From assembly GCA_024233215.1 (NCBI GenBank), contig JACKPW010000033.1, positions 1 to 40,500 on the forward strand: a stretch of DNA of 40,500 nt, written 5' to 3'. A model generated the notes under the pieces. It searched no databases, had not been told where the DNA came from, and saw nothing but the letters and a program-made list of their open reading frames with translations. Of the stretch, positions 23,907-31,957 are shown one piece after another. A program made the position numbers and the translations under genes. The DNA comes from Verrucomicrobiales bacterium (GTDB taxonomy: Bacteria > Verrucomicrobiota > Verrucomicrobiia > Limisphaerales > J093). Position 1 is the first letter of the stretch; each line of letters starts with the position of its first letter.

Positions 23907-25343
23907 CTAGCGCCCGGGTGGCTCCTGACCCGGTTTGAAGTCCCCTGTTCCGGGGCCGCCCTTCGTGATCTTGGTGCCATCATCCAGATCCCGGCTGATG
24001 GCGCGGTAGCCACCGGAAACCACTTCCTGCCCTTCCTCCACGCCCTCCGTGATCTCGGTGTAATTGTCATCGCTGATGCCGCGCTTGACCGGCGCCATCT
24101 TGACGTGGTCGCCCTCGACCACGAACACCACTTCCACCGCCTTCGGACGATCCCCCGGCTTTGCCTTGTCGGTCTTGTTGGTGGAGGGGGTCGAGGCGGA
24201 GTCGGTCACGTTGGTGGCGGAACCGGCGGACGCCTTCACCGGGGCGTTGGTTTCGCCCGTGGCGCCGGGGTCGGCGACGGTGTTCGTGCCGTCCGCAGCC
24301 TTCGCGACCTCGACGGCATTGGTGCCGCCGGGCTTCGGCTTGTCCTTGGGCTTGGGCGGCCGGGTGGTGACGCTCTGGATCGGCACGGTCAGCGCATTGG
24401 TGCGGTAACGGGTCTCAATCTCGGCAGTCACGGACATGCCGGGCCGGAACGTCTCCTTCTCGTCAAAGCGAATCTTCACCTCGAACTTGATCGCGTCCTG
24501 CGACTGCCCACCGCCCGCGCCGAGGTTCGCCGAGTTGGCGATCTCGGTCACGGTGCCCTTGAACTCGCGATCGCGGAAGGCGTCCACCTCGAGCTTCGCG
24601 GTCTGGTTCACCTGCACGAGCACGACGTCGATCTCACCGATGTCCACGCGGGCCTCCATCTGCTCAAGATCCGCGATGGCCATGATTTCCGTGCCGGTCA
24701 TCATCGCGGTGCCGACCACCTTCTCGCCGAGCTTGGAGTTCAGGCGGCTGATGGTGCCGGCGAGCGGCGCGGTGATGGTGGTCTTGGAGAGTTCCTCGTT
24801 CGAGCGGTCCAGCGAAGCCTTTGCGGAACTGACCTGGTGCGTCGCCACCTCACGCTGGGACTTGGCGATCTCGTAGCTGGTCTTGATGGCCAGGAAGTCG
24901 AGTTCGGAGATGAGCTGGTTCTGGAACAGGTCCTCGTTCTTCTGGAACTCCAATTCCGCCCGGCGCAGTGAGGCCTCGCTGTTGGCCAGACTGGCCAGGG
25001 AGCTTTCGTAACCCGCCTGGGCGGACTTCACGTTCGCCTGGTAGGTGTCCGGCTTGATCTTCACCAGCAGGTCGCCGCGTTGGACCCGTTGCCCCTCCTT
25101 GACCGGGAGTTCGATGATCTCCCCACTGACCTCGGCACTGATCTTCACTTCCTGCACCGGCTGGATCCGACCGTTGGCGACCACGGTCTCGGTGAGATCG
25201 CGACGCTGGACCTTTTCCGTCTGGACCGACACCAGCACCTCCCGTTTCCGGAGAACGGCGGTGGCGGAGAGGCCGATCAGGACAACGAGAATCGCGCCGA
25301 AAACCAGCCATTTGCGGCGTCTTCTGGGTTTGGGCTTCGTCAT
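23907..25343 (-). CDS. MacA/HlyD-type periplasmic adaptor
   Basis: A 478-residue membrane-fusion protein. An N-terminal anchor helix (about 11-30) precedes a split barrel-sandwich/lipoyl domain (about 65-100 and 187-225), an alpha-hairpin coiled coil (about 101-185), a beta-barrel (about 226-320) and a membrane-proximal part (about 403-460). It should bridge the MacB-like permeases to an outer-membrane exit, but no TolC-like gene is in the window. Residues 329-402 are an unusual low-complexity linker, rich in T-N pairs, proline and lysine, placed between the barrel and the membrane-proximal domain. The ATG at 25343 gives a canonical start; the open frame upstream to 25556 lies in the YIP1 gene. 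Confidence 0.92.
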   Translation of the reverse strand: MTKPKPRRRRKWLVFGAILVVLIGLSATAVLRKREVLVSVQTEKVQRRDLTETVVANGRIQPVQEVKISAEVSGEIIELPVKEGQRVQRGDLLVKIKPDTYQANVKSAQAGYESSLASLANSEASLRRAELEFQKNEDLFQNQLISELDFLAIKTSYEIAKSQREVATHQVSSAKASLDRSNEELSKTTITAPLAGTISRLNSKLGEKVVGTAMMTGTEIMAIADLEQMEARVDIGEIDVVLVQVNQTAKLEVDAFRDREFKGTVTEIANSANLGAGGGQSQDAIKFEVKIRFDEKETFRPGMSVTAEIETRYRTNALTVPIQSVTTRPPKPKDKPKPGGTNAVEVAKAADGTNTVADPGATGETNAPVKASAGSATNVTDSASTPSTNKTDKAKPGDRPKAVEVVFVVEGDHVKMAPVKRGISDDNYTEITEGVEEGQEVVSGGYRAISRDLDDGTKITKGGPGTGDFKPGQEPPGR

Positions 25344-25416
25344 GAGCAGTTGGGAGGATTGAGACAGAGCAGGAGCGGAATCGTTACGGCAAAAGCGACG
25401 GCAGACCGGTGGCGGG

Positions 25417-26199
25417 CTACGGCGCGAGGCCGGCCAGCAGATGCCCGACCAGCGCCCAGAAGGCCGTCCACACAATCCAGAAACCAAACACCAGCGCCGC
25501 GCACCGGCCCAACCCACCCGCCCCCAGTCGCGAGATGCCAATCGCCCGCACGGCAAGGACCCAGAGGGTCGTCACCTGCACGCTGGCCAACAGTGCGTGA
25601 CCGAGGTTCTTTGGATCGAACTCTTTGAGGATCAACATGATCAAACCAGGGCCTGCCATGATGTTCCCGGTAACGAGGACGAGGAGCGTCTTGGTGACGG
25701 ATTCCAGCACCAGGATCATGCTGCTCAGGCCGGCAATCTCCACCGCCTTCATGTAGCGGAAGCCGCCCTTCAGCAGCTTGCCCCCGAACAGCCAGAGCAG
25801 CAGACCCCACCAGAAGGGAATGGCGAATGCCTGCAGCACCGGCACGAACACCGCCGCCACCCGCGATATGACGGGCGCCCACTTCTCGTTCGCCACCCGG
25901 GCGATCTCCGCCTGCTCGGCCGACATCTTCCCGGCGTCCACCCGCGATTGAATGGCCTGTTCCTGAGCCTGTCGGATGGGCGCCATGATGTCGGCGCGGG
26001 ACAGAATCAGGAAGCTCCCGATCCACCCCACCACCATCAGCAGAATGGCCGGCAACAGCCAGTTGCCGGTGTCCGTGGGACGATTGCGCAGCGCGTCAAA
26101 CGACTCCGACGGCACGGCGTAGATGTTGAACATGCGCGAAACCTGCGAGGATTCCACGACTTCCTCCGCAGGGGGAGGTTCATTCTCCGATGAGTTCAT
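25417..26199 (-). CDS. YIP1-family polytopic membrane protein
   Basis: This encodes 260 residues with about six hydrophobic segments (roughly 46-66, 115-140, 152-175, 176-192, 205-222 and 232-256). The first loop contains a charged helical stretch (about 70-110). The N-terminus holds F-N-I-Y-A-V-P-S-E-S-F-D-A-L. It fits the bacterial YIP1 family, which has no assigned role. It sits 73 bases upstream of the MacA-like gene and so is probably in the export operon; an assembly or substrate-handling role is a guess. Confidence 0.82.
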   Translation of the reverse strand: MNSSENEPPPAEEVVESSQVSRMFNIYAVPSESFDALRNRPTDTGNWLLPAILLMVVGWIGSFLILSRADIMAPIRQAQEQAIQSRVDAGKMSAEQAEIARVANEKWAPVISRVAAVFVPVLQAFAIPFWWGLLLWLFGGKLLKGGFRYMKAVEIAGLSSMILVLESVTKTLLVLVTGNIMAGPGLIMLILKEFDPKNLGHALLASVQVTTLWVLAVRAIGISRLGAGGLGRCAALVFGFWIVWTAFWALVGHLLAGLAP

Positions 26200-26283
26200 G
26201 GCAGTTGCGGTGACCGTACCCGATCCAGCGGCAGTCTCGGGGTTCCATCCGGCGTCAGCGGCAAGTATGCACAAACCGGCCGC

Positions 26284-26472
26284 TCAGCCCATCCAAAAAC
26301 CCTTCCGATGCGAAATGCCCAGCGTCTTGCGACACTCCGGACAGAAGTACAGGAAGCGGACCCCAAGAATCGACTGGATCCGTTTCAGCAACAACCGGCG
26401 GACAGGTTTCTCACAATGCGGGCAGAGGGGATCAAGGTCGGGGGCTTCGTCGGCCTGAATCTGCGAGTTCAT
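26284..26472 (-). CDS. Small zinc-ribbon protein
   Basis: A 62-residue protein with C17-P-H-C20 and C44-P-E-C47, the spacing of a one-metal zinc ribbon, joined by a basic helix. The function is unknown. It is the first gene of the minus-strand run leading into the ABC operon, 84 bases before the YIP1 gene, and is divergent from the HNH gene. The frame runs further upstream to 26640, but only the part from the ATG at 26472 has the compact ribbon. Confidence 0.7.
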   Translation of the reverse strand: MNSQIQADEAPDLDPLCPHCEKPVRRLLLKRIQSILGVRFLYFCPECRKTLGISHRKGFWMG

Positions 26473-26631
26473 GAGGGGCAGTCTTGCCGAATTCCCGGCC
26501 ACCGCACAATTACAGCGTCCCGGGGGCATTGTAGCCACACCCCGTCTGCACGGCACTGTCCTACCCGTAGCCGCCTCGGGGGGGGCACCCCCGTCGCTTT
26601 CCCCTTGCCCGACCCCTACCTGCCCCCAAGC

Positions 26632-27264
26632 ATGGCGCACATGCGCCGACGCCGTTCGCCCCGCCGACTTCGCCGGACCTCGCTTGCCGGCCTGGTACTG
26701 TTGCTACTGCTCTCACTCGGCTACGCCTTCTCGCCAGCCAAGGCGGTCTGGAGCGTCCGCGAACTGAGCAACCCCGCCAAACTCGCCACGCTCGGCAAGC
26801 GCGGAGCCAATCCGCGCCTCAACAAGATCGTCTATTGGCTCTGGGAAGCGCGGGAACGAGGCCTTCCCCCCGAGACCACCGCCCTGACGGCGCAGGCTTT
26901 GAACGGCGTGTTCGGCGATCGAGCGCGGTTGGTGGCGGAGTCACTGGCCCGGAACGTCGCAATTGCCGATGAACTCGGACTCTACACCCGGGAGAATCGC
27001 GAACGCCTGCGGCACGGAGGCGCCGCAATCGTGACGCAGGGTCCCCACGCCGGTCAGCAGGCCGAGGTGGACCACGTGGTGCCCGTCAGTCTCGCGCCCG
27101 AGATCGGCAACGAACTGGCCAACCTGGAACTGTTGCCCGAGGAACTGAACCGGCAGAAATCCGACCGGGTGGGCCCGCGGGAGCTCGATCACGCCCTGGC
27201 CCTGCACCGGGCGGGACTGCTTTCCACCGAATCCCTGGAAATGGTCCGGCAGGCCGCGGATTGA
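26632..27264 (+). CDS. Exported or membrane-anchored HNH-type nuclease
   Basis: This encodes 210 residues. The N-terminus is very basic (R-R-R-R and more) and then strongly hydrophobic (about 17-34), an anchor or signal sequence ending near A-K-A. The C-terminal half carries an HNH-like core: D147-H148-V-V-P-V-S, N164, N173 and K176 (N-R-Q-K-S-D-R). This core resembles HNH endonucleases that use D-H-I/V-x-P followed by N-L and N-x-x-K. It would act outside the cytoplasm, on environmental DNA or on competitor DNA. No immunity gene or secretion-system marker is adjacent. ATGs at 26632 and 26641 are both possible. Confidence 0.75.
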   Translation: MAHMRRRRSPRRLRRTSLAGLVLLLLLSLGYAFSPAKAVWSVRELSNPAKLATLGKRGANPRLNKIVYWLWEARERGLPPETTALTAQALNGVFGDRARLVAESLARNVAIADELGLYTRENRERLRHGGAAIVTQGPHAGQQAEVDHVVPVSLAPEIGNELANLELLPEELNRQKSDRVGPRELDHALALHRAGLLSTESLEMVRQAAD

Positions 27265-27541
27265 CCCCCGCGCGGGCTTCGGGTGCGGGAATCCCCCCGG
27301 GCCTTAACCCCGGCCCGTCTCCACGTTCCTGCCAACGGCAAACTTCGGTATCGCCTCCGTACGGGACGTGAGCTAGAGTGACTGCAGTCCGGCAAGCTAC
27401 GACCATGAAACGACGTGGAACCTTGAAGCACAACGCCACCCCGGCCTCGTCCGCGGGACGACGTACATTAGCGCTTTCCGGCGTGCTGCAAGCCCCGTTG
27501 GCGGGGGGCCGATTGACCCGCGTTGAACCCTGACACCCCCC
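27265..27541. other. Gap upstream of the CPXCG gene
   Basis: A -10-like TAGAGT (27374-27379) without a good -35 precedes a possible 42-codon frame from ATG 27403 to a stop at 27531. That frame is rich in R, A, G and L and shows no recognisable domain, so I do not call it a gene. Nothing else was identified. Confidence 0.4.
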
Positions 27542-27727
27542 ATGGACATCGAAGTTACAGAATCCATCAGGTGCCCCTTCTGCGGGCATGGCACGGAGAT
27601 CTCCATCGACACCACCGCGCCCACGGACGACCTGACCATCGACTGCGAACAATGTTGTCGCCCGTTCGAGGTGGAGATTGAGTGCGCCCCCGGCAGAGTG
27701 GTGAGAGTGAGCGTGGAACCCGGCTGA
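27542..27727 (+). CDS. CPXCG-motif cysteine-rich protein
   Basis: A 61-residue protein of the small Cys_rich_CPXG family: C11-P-F-C14-G, then C35, C38-C39 and C48, in a context with T-I-D-C-E-Q-C and V-E-I-E-C. The cysteines can hold one zinc ion. Members are widespread in Proteobacteria and Planctomycetes-Verrucomicrobia and have no known function. It is followed after 19 bases by the DegT-family gene, so the two are probably cotranscribed. Confidence 0.88.
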   Translation: MDIEVTESIRCPFCGHGTEISIDTTAPTDDLTIDCEQCCRPFEVEIECAPGRVVRVSVEPG

Positions 27728-27746
27728 ACCACGGGACACGACGGTC

Positions 27747-29144
27747 ATGCATGGCGACACCAGACCCGGACGACCGCAGGGACCTTTCGCGCTCTCCCGG
27801 CGCCGCTTTCTCGCGACGACGGTCGGCGGTCTGGGAATCACCGCGACCCTGTCCCCGGTGACCGGCGCCCTTCCCGCCTCGGGCCCCGTCCCTTCCGCCC
27901 CTCCCCGCCCTGCCCTGCTGGGCGGCCAACCGGTTCGCCAGGCTGCCTTCCCGGGATGGCCGGAGTGGGATGACCGGGACGAGCAGGCGGTGACGGGCGT
28001 CGTCCGCAGCGGCCGATGGTTTCGCGGCAACGGCCGCAAGGTGGAGGAGTTTGAACAGGCGTACGCCCGGCTCGTGGGGGCGAAGTACTGTGTTGCCACG
28101 GCGAATGGAACAAGCGCCCTGCTGGCTTCCCTGGGTGGGATGGAGATCGGTCCGGGCGACGAGGTCCTGCTGCCCCCCTACACGTTCGTCGCCACGCTGA
28201 ACGTGATCCTCGACCACTACGCCCTCCCGGTGTTCGTGGATTCGGACCTTGAGACCTTTCAGATCGATGCCACGAAAGTCGAGGCGGCGATCACGGATCG
28301 CACGGCAGCGATGATTCCGGTCCATCTCGGCGGTGGCACGGCGGATCTGGACACCATTCTGGAGGTCGGACAGCGGCGGAAGATCCGGGTGATCGAGGAT
28401 GCCTGCCAGTCGCACCTCGCCGAGTGGCGCCACCGGCGGGTGGGAACCCTGGGGGACACCGGCTGTTTCAGTTTTCAGGCCAGCAAGAATCTCAATTCCG
28501 GGGAGGGCGGCGCCATTCTGACCAACGATCCCGAACTCGCCGTGCGCTGCTACGCCTGGCACAACAATGGTCGGGCCCGGCACGTTCAGGGTTACGACTT
28601 CCGCTATCAGGGAGGCCGCGCCGCCAACCTGCGCCTGACCGAATTCCAGGGCGCGCTGTTGCTTTCGCAGATGGAGCGACTGGAGGCGCAATCCCGTACC
28701 CGGGAGACCAACGCCGCCCACCTCACCCGGTTGTTGAATGAGATTCCCGGCATCCACCCGGCAAGGATGCTGCCCGGTTGCACCCGCAATGCCTGGCACC
28801 TCTACATGTTCCGCTACGATCCGGCGGCCTTCGCCGGTCTCACCCGGGAACGCTTCCTCGACGCCCTGCGGGCCGAGGGGATCCCCGCCTCCCCGGGCTA
28901 CTCCCCCTTGAACCGGGAGGCGTTCATTCAGGCCACCCTGAACAGCCGCGGCTACCGACGCATCTACCCCGCCGATCTGTTGGACCAGTGGGCCGACCGC
29001 AACGCCTGTCCCGAAAACGAGAAACTCTGTCGCACCGCGGTCTGGTTCACGCAAAACATGCTGCTGGGCGAACCCAGCGACATGGACCAGATCGCCACGG
29101 CCATCCGGAAAATCCAGCATCATGCCGGCGCGCTCCAAGCCTGA
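27747..29144 (+). CDS. Tat-exported DegT/DnrJ/EryC1/StrS-family PLP protein
   Basis: This encodes 465 residues. A twin-arginine signal (S-R-R-R-F-L-A-T at 17-24, then a hydrophobic stretch to about 45) precedes a full DegT-type fold-type-I aminotransferase domain (about 60-455). The PLP lysine is K247 in Q-A-S-K-N-L-N-S-G-E-G-G, with D218 in V-I-E-D-A-C-Q-S-H and T-A-N-G-T-S-A at 118-124. All key residues are kept, so activity is likely. DegT enzymes transfer an amino group to keto-sugar nucleotides in the cytoplasm, so export in folded, cofactor-loaded form is odd. Tat is suited to exporting such a holo-protein. The substrate is unknown. Confidence 0.88.
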   Translation: MHGDTRPGRPQGPFALSRRRFLATTVGGLGITATLSPVTGALPASGPVPSAPPRPALLGGQPVRQAAFPGWPEWDDRDEQAVTGVVRSGRWFRGNGRKVEEFEQAYARLVGAKYCVATANGTSALLASLGGMEIGPGDEVLLPPYTFVATLNVILDHYALPVFVDSDLETFQIDATKVEAAITDRTAAMIPVHLGGGTADLDTILEVGQRRKIRVIEDACQSHLAEWRHRRVGTLGDTGCFSFQASKNLNSGEGGAILTNDPELAVRCYAWHNNGRARHVQGYDFRYQGGRAANLRLTEFQGALLLSQMERLEAQSRTRETNAAHLTRLLNEIPGIHPARMLPGCTRNAWHLYMFRYDPAAFAGLTRERFLDALRAEGIPASPGYSPLNREAFIQATLNSRGYRRIYPADLLDQWADRNACPENEKLCRTAVWFTQNMLLGEPSDMDQIATAIRKIQHHAGALQA

Positions 29145-29216
29145 ACCGCGCCGGCGCACCCACCTCTGCCCCGACCTGCGGGCGGTTCCTCGCACCCGGT
29201 ATCCAGCCATCCCATC

Positions 29217-30572
29217 ATGAAGCCGTCCCTGCTCCTGCTCTGCCTCGCCCTTTTCCTCCCCTCCCAGGCCGCCGCAGCCGGTTTGCGCGCGGGCGTGGCC
29301 CGGATCGACATCACGCCGGATCTGCCCTTCTGGCTCACCGGTTATGCGAGCCGCTCCCGCCCCGCCACCAACGTCGCCCAGCGCATCTCGGCGAAGGCCC
29401 TGGCGCTCGACGATGGGAACGGAGGCCGGATCGTCCTGGTGACCACGGATCTGATCGGCATCCCGGCCTACATCTGCGAGGAAGCCTCCGCCGCCATCCG
29501 GCAACGCACGGACTGGCGCCGGGACCAGGTGCTTTTCAACGCCTCGCACACGCACGCCGGCCCCATGATCTGGGCGAATCTCCAGGTGATGTTCGACCTC
29601 AACCCCGAGGACGAAACCCGGGCTCGCGACTACGCCCGGACGCTGGCACACAAACTGACGGAGGTGGCATCCCAGGCGGTGGGAAATCTCGCTGCCGCAC
29701 AGGTTGCCTTCGGACAGGGCGAAGCCGGCTTCGCCACCAACCGGCGCGAGTTCACCCCGGACGGCGTTCGGATCGGCGTAAACCCCAGTGGCGCCATGGA
29801 CCATTCCGTCCCGGTGCTCCGGGTCACCTCGGAATCCGGTAAACTGTTGGCCGTCGTCTTCGGCTATGCCTGTCACAACACCACTCTGGGCGGGGATTGC
29901 TACGCGGTTCACGGGGACTACGCCGGCCGGGCTCAGGCGGCCCTCGAGGCGGCCCATCCAGGCACCACGGCGATGTTTCTGATGCTCTGTGGCGGCGACC
30001 AAAACCCGCATCCACGCGGTACGATGGAACTGGCGATCCAGCATGGAGAGGCCCTCGCCACCGAAGTGGACCGCGTCCTGAACGGGCACCTCACTGAACT
30101 CGCCCCTCCGATTCGCACCGGGTTCGACACCTTGCGGGTCGACTTCGCACCACAGGAGCGGGCGACCTTCGAGACGGAGGCGGAGTCCCCTGACCGTTTC
30201 CGTCAAAGACGCGCCAGGGCCATGCTGGCGGCGGATGACGCGGGAGCACCGGTGCGCCACCTCCCTTACCCGATCCAGGCCGTGCGGTTGGGCGACGACT
30301 TGACCCTCCTGGCGCTGGCAGGCGAGACCGTGGTGGATTATGCGCTACGCGCCAAACATCAGTTCGAGACGCCCCACTTGGTGGTGGCCGGCTACTGCAA
30401 CGATGTGGCCTGCTACATTTGCACGCGGCAAATCATCGCCGAGGGCGGCTATGAACCGGTTTCCAGCATGATCTACTACGGCCAACCGGGCCCGCTGGCC
30501 GACAGCGCCGAGGAGACGATCTTCGATGGGGTGACCAAACTCCTCGGTCGGCTGGGCGTCAATCCGCGCTGA
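29217..30572 (+). CDS. Secreted neutral/alkaline ceramidase-family protein
   Basis: This encodes 451 residues with a signal peptide (about 1-21). Motifs of the neutral/alkaline non-lysosomal ceramidase family are present: A-G-V-A-R-I-D-I-T-P at 25-34, N-A-S-H-T-H-A-G-P at 108-116 with zinc-ligand histidines H111 and H113, Y-A-C-H-N-T-T at 218-223, H-G-D-Y-A-G at 232-237 and G-G-D-Q-N-P at 259-264. The family hydrolyses ceramide to sphingosine and a fatty acid, but many planctomycete and verrucomicrobial members are shorter than characterised enzymes, like this one, and may act on other amides. It follows the Tat-DegT gene after 72 bases and may share its transcript. Confidence 0.88.
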   Translation: MKPSLLLLCLALFLPSQAAAAGLRAGVARIDITPDLPFWLTGYASRSRPATNVAQRISAKALALDDGNGGRIVLVTTDLIGIPAYICEEASAAIRQRTDWRRDQVLFNASHTHAGPMIWANLQVMFDLNPEDETRARDYARTLAHKLTEVASQAVGNLAAAQVAFGQGEAGFATNRREFTPDGVRIGVNPSGAMDHSVPVLRVTSESGKLLAVVFGYACHNTTLGGDCYAVHGDYAGRAQAALEAAHPGTTAMFLMLCGGDQNPHPRGTMELAIQHGEALATEVDRVLNGHLTELAPPIRTGFDTLRVDFAPQERATFETEAESPDRFRQRRARAMLAADDAGAPVRHLPYPIQAVRLGDDLTLLALAGETVVDYALRAKHQFETPHLVVAGYCNDVACYICTRQIIAEGGYEPVSSMIYYGQPGPLADSAEETIFDGVTKLLGRLGVNPR

Positions 30573-30622
30573 CCTTCAGGAGTCAACCCCCGGAACCGAC
30601 GGGCGGGGGAAAGCAGCGGCAC

Positions 30623-30647
30623 CCGGGCGGCTCCTCGAAACGCCCGG
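30623..30647 (+). terminator. Candidate hairpin terminator after the ceramidase-family gene
   Basis: CCGGGCG (30623-30629) pairs perfectly with CGCCCGG (30641-30647) across an 11-base loop, 50 bases after the stop codon. Only TTG follows, so it is a weak intrinsic terminator or an mRNA 3'-end stem. Confidence 0.4.
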
Positions 30648-30773
30648 TTGCCTCCTGCGCGGGATGTGCGATTAGTCCGACATATAACATTCAGCAGTCC
30701 ACGTTCTCCCGAGATCCGCCGTGGCAGGGACCCGGGGAACCGGGTGAACTGAGCCCATCGGAAAGCGCAGACC

Positions 30774-31193
30774 ATGAGTGAGACCAACGAAACCCAGTGT
30801 GGGAAACCCGGACGCGTCAGTTGGAACGAGTTGATCAGCCCTGACCCGAAGGCCTCGGCGAAGTTCTACGGCGGGCTGTTCGGCTGGCAGGCCACCCCCT
30901 TTACACCGCCGGGTGCAGCCCCCGGCGGGCCGCCCTACACCTTGTTCAAGACCGACGCCGAGGACATGGGCACGGCAGGAATGGTGCAGTCCCCCCAGCC
31001 GACGATGCCCCCGCTGTGGCTGCCCTACGTGATGGTTGAGAACGTCGACACGTCACTGGCCAAAGCCGTGGAACTCGGCGGCAAGGCGCTCATGGAGGTG
31101 ATGAGCATCGGCGGCGTGGGCCGGATCGCTGTCGTGCAGGATCCGCTGGGCGCGGTGTTCGGCCTGCACGAACCGCCGAAGGCCGAAGTCTGA
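30774..31193 (+). CDS. VOC-superfamily (glyoxalase/bleomycin-resistance fold) protein
   Basis: This encodes 139 residues in the paired beta-alpha-beta-beta-beta VOC fold: W-N-E-L-x-S-P-D-P near 17-25, F-Y-G-G-L-F-G-W at 31-38, then in the second half L-P-Y-V-M-V-E-N-V-D-T-S and D-P-L-G-A-V-F-G-L-H-E. This subgroup (often annotated as glyoxalase/bleomycin resistance protein) has no defined reaction. There is no signal peptide. A TATAAC at 30683-30688 could be a -10 box with a leader of about 80 bases, but no -35 was found. Confidence 0.85.
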   Translation: MSETNETQCGKPGRVSWNELISPDPKASAKFYGGLFGWQATPFTPPGAAPGGPPYTLFKTDAEDMGTAGMVQSPQPTMPPLWLPYVMVENVDTSLAKAVELGGKALMEVMSIGGVGRIAVVQDPLGAVFGLHEPPKAEV

Positions 31194-31198
31194 GCAAC

Positions 31199-31216
31199 CC
31201 GGGCGATGCCGCCCGG
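31199..31216. terminator. Compact hairpin between convergent VOC and anti-sigma genes
   Basis: CCGGGCG (31199-31205) and CGCCCGG (31210-31216) around ATGC, within the 29-base convergent gap. It has the same stem as the hairpin at 30623-30647. No T-run on either strand. Confidence 0.4.
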
Positions 31217-31222
31217 CGCGGT

Positions 31223-31957
31223 TCACAGGTATTTCTGAAGCCGCGTCGGCGTCGTCTTGGCCGCGAGGAGGTAGAGCGTCTGGCCATCGGTCCAGCCGGC
31301 GGTGGTCCAGGCCCCGGCTTGGGCCACCGCGGGCGCATCCCCCACCGGCGCCCCCAAAAAACCCGCCCGCTCGACCATCAGCAGGTTGAGTTCGATGCCC
31401 TCGCTCTGGTAACTCACCAGACCGACGTTGTGCCCTTCCCAGTCGATCACGGCACACCCGATGGGCCGCAGTTGCTGGAGACTCTCGGGCAGGAACTCCG
31501 GCCCCGGCGCCCCGCGCTCCGCGAGCCGCCGCTTCAGCGCGGCAAGATCGCTGTCAAGGACCTCGAGATCAGCCCGGGCGGCGACTGCCAGGGACGGAAT
31601 CGACGCCCGGTACTCGGCAAAGTCCGCCGGGACTGCCTTGGGACGCCAGTTCAAGGCCACCACCACCAGCAGGGCAAGGCTCGCCGCCAGCGCCACCCAG
31701 TTCATGTAGGTCTCCCGAAATCCCGGTTTCACCACCACCAGGCTGGTCAGCAAGCGCTCCGTCAAGCCGGCAGGAACCGGAACTCCAGCCAACTGTCGGC
31801 TGATGGCCCGGTCAAACTTCCGCTGCGAGAGAAACCACTCGCGCAGGGTGGGATCCTGCTGTACCTGATCGAGCGCCTCCTCGAAAAACCCATCCTGATC
31901 GTCCCCTCCACCGGGCCGAAATGCCTGCAGGAGCAATGTGGCTTCCTCGTGGGTCAT
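31223..31957 (-). CDS. Putative transmembrane anti-sigma factor
   Basis: A 244-residue single-pass protein: cytoplasmic helical N-part (1-84), one membrane helix (about 86-103), and an external domain (about 110-244) with several beta strands (I-G-C-A-V-I-D-W-E-G-H-N-V-G-L-V-S-Y). It overlaps the ECF sigma gene by four bases, the usual coupling for a sigma/anti-sigma pair. It lacks the H-x-x-x-C-x-x-C zinc site of ZAS-type anti-sigma factors. The call rests on context and topology rather than on a motif. Confidence 0.75.
   Translation of the reverse strand: MTHEEATLLLQAFRPGGGDDQDGFFEEALDQVQQDPTLREWFLSQRKFDRAISRQLAGVPVPAGLTERLLTSLVVVKPGFRETYMNWVALAASLALLVVVALNWRPKAVPADFAEYRASIPSLAVAARADLEVLDSDLAALKRRLAERGAPGPEFLPESLQQLRPIGCAVIDWEGHNVGLVSYQSEGIELNLLMVERAGFLGAPVGDAPAVAQAGAWTTAGWTDGQTLYLLAAKTTPTRLQKYL

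Noticed and set aside
27403..27531. Possible 42-codon small gene
   Set aside because: No domain, no Shine-Dalgarno sequence and average composition; it could equally be leader DNA of the CPXCG gene.
27567..30260. Minus-strand frame of 897 codons
   Set aside because: It spans three well-supported plus-strand genes and their gaps; no domain, shadow composition.
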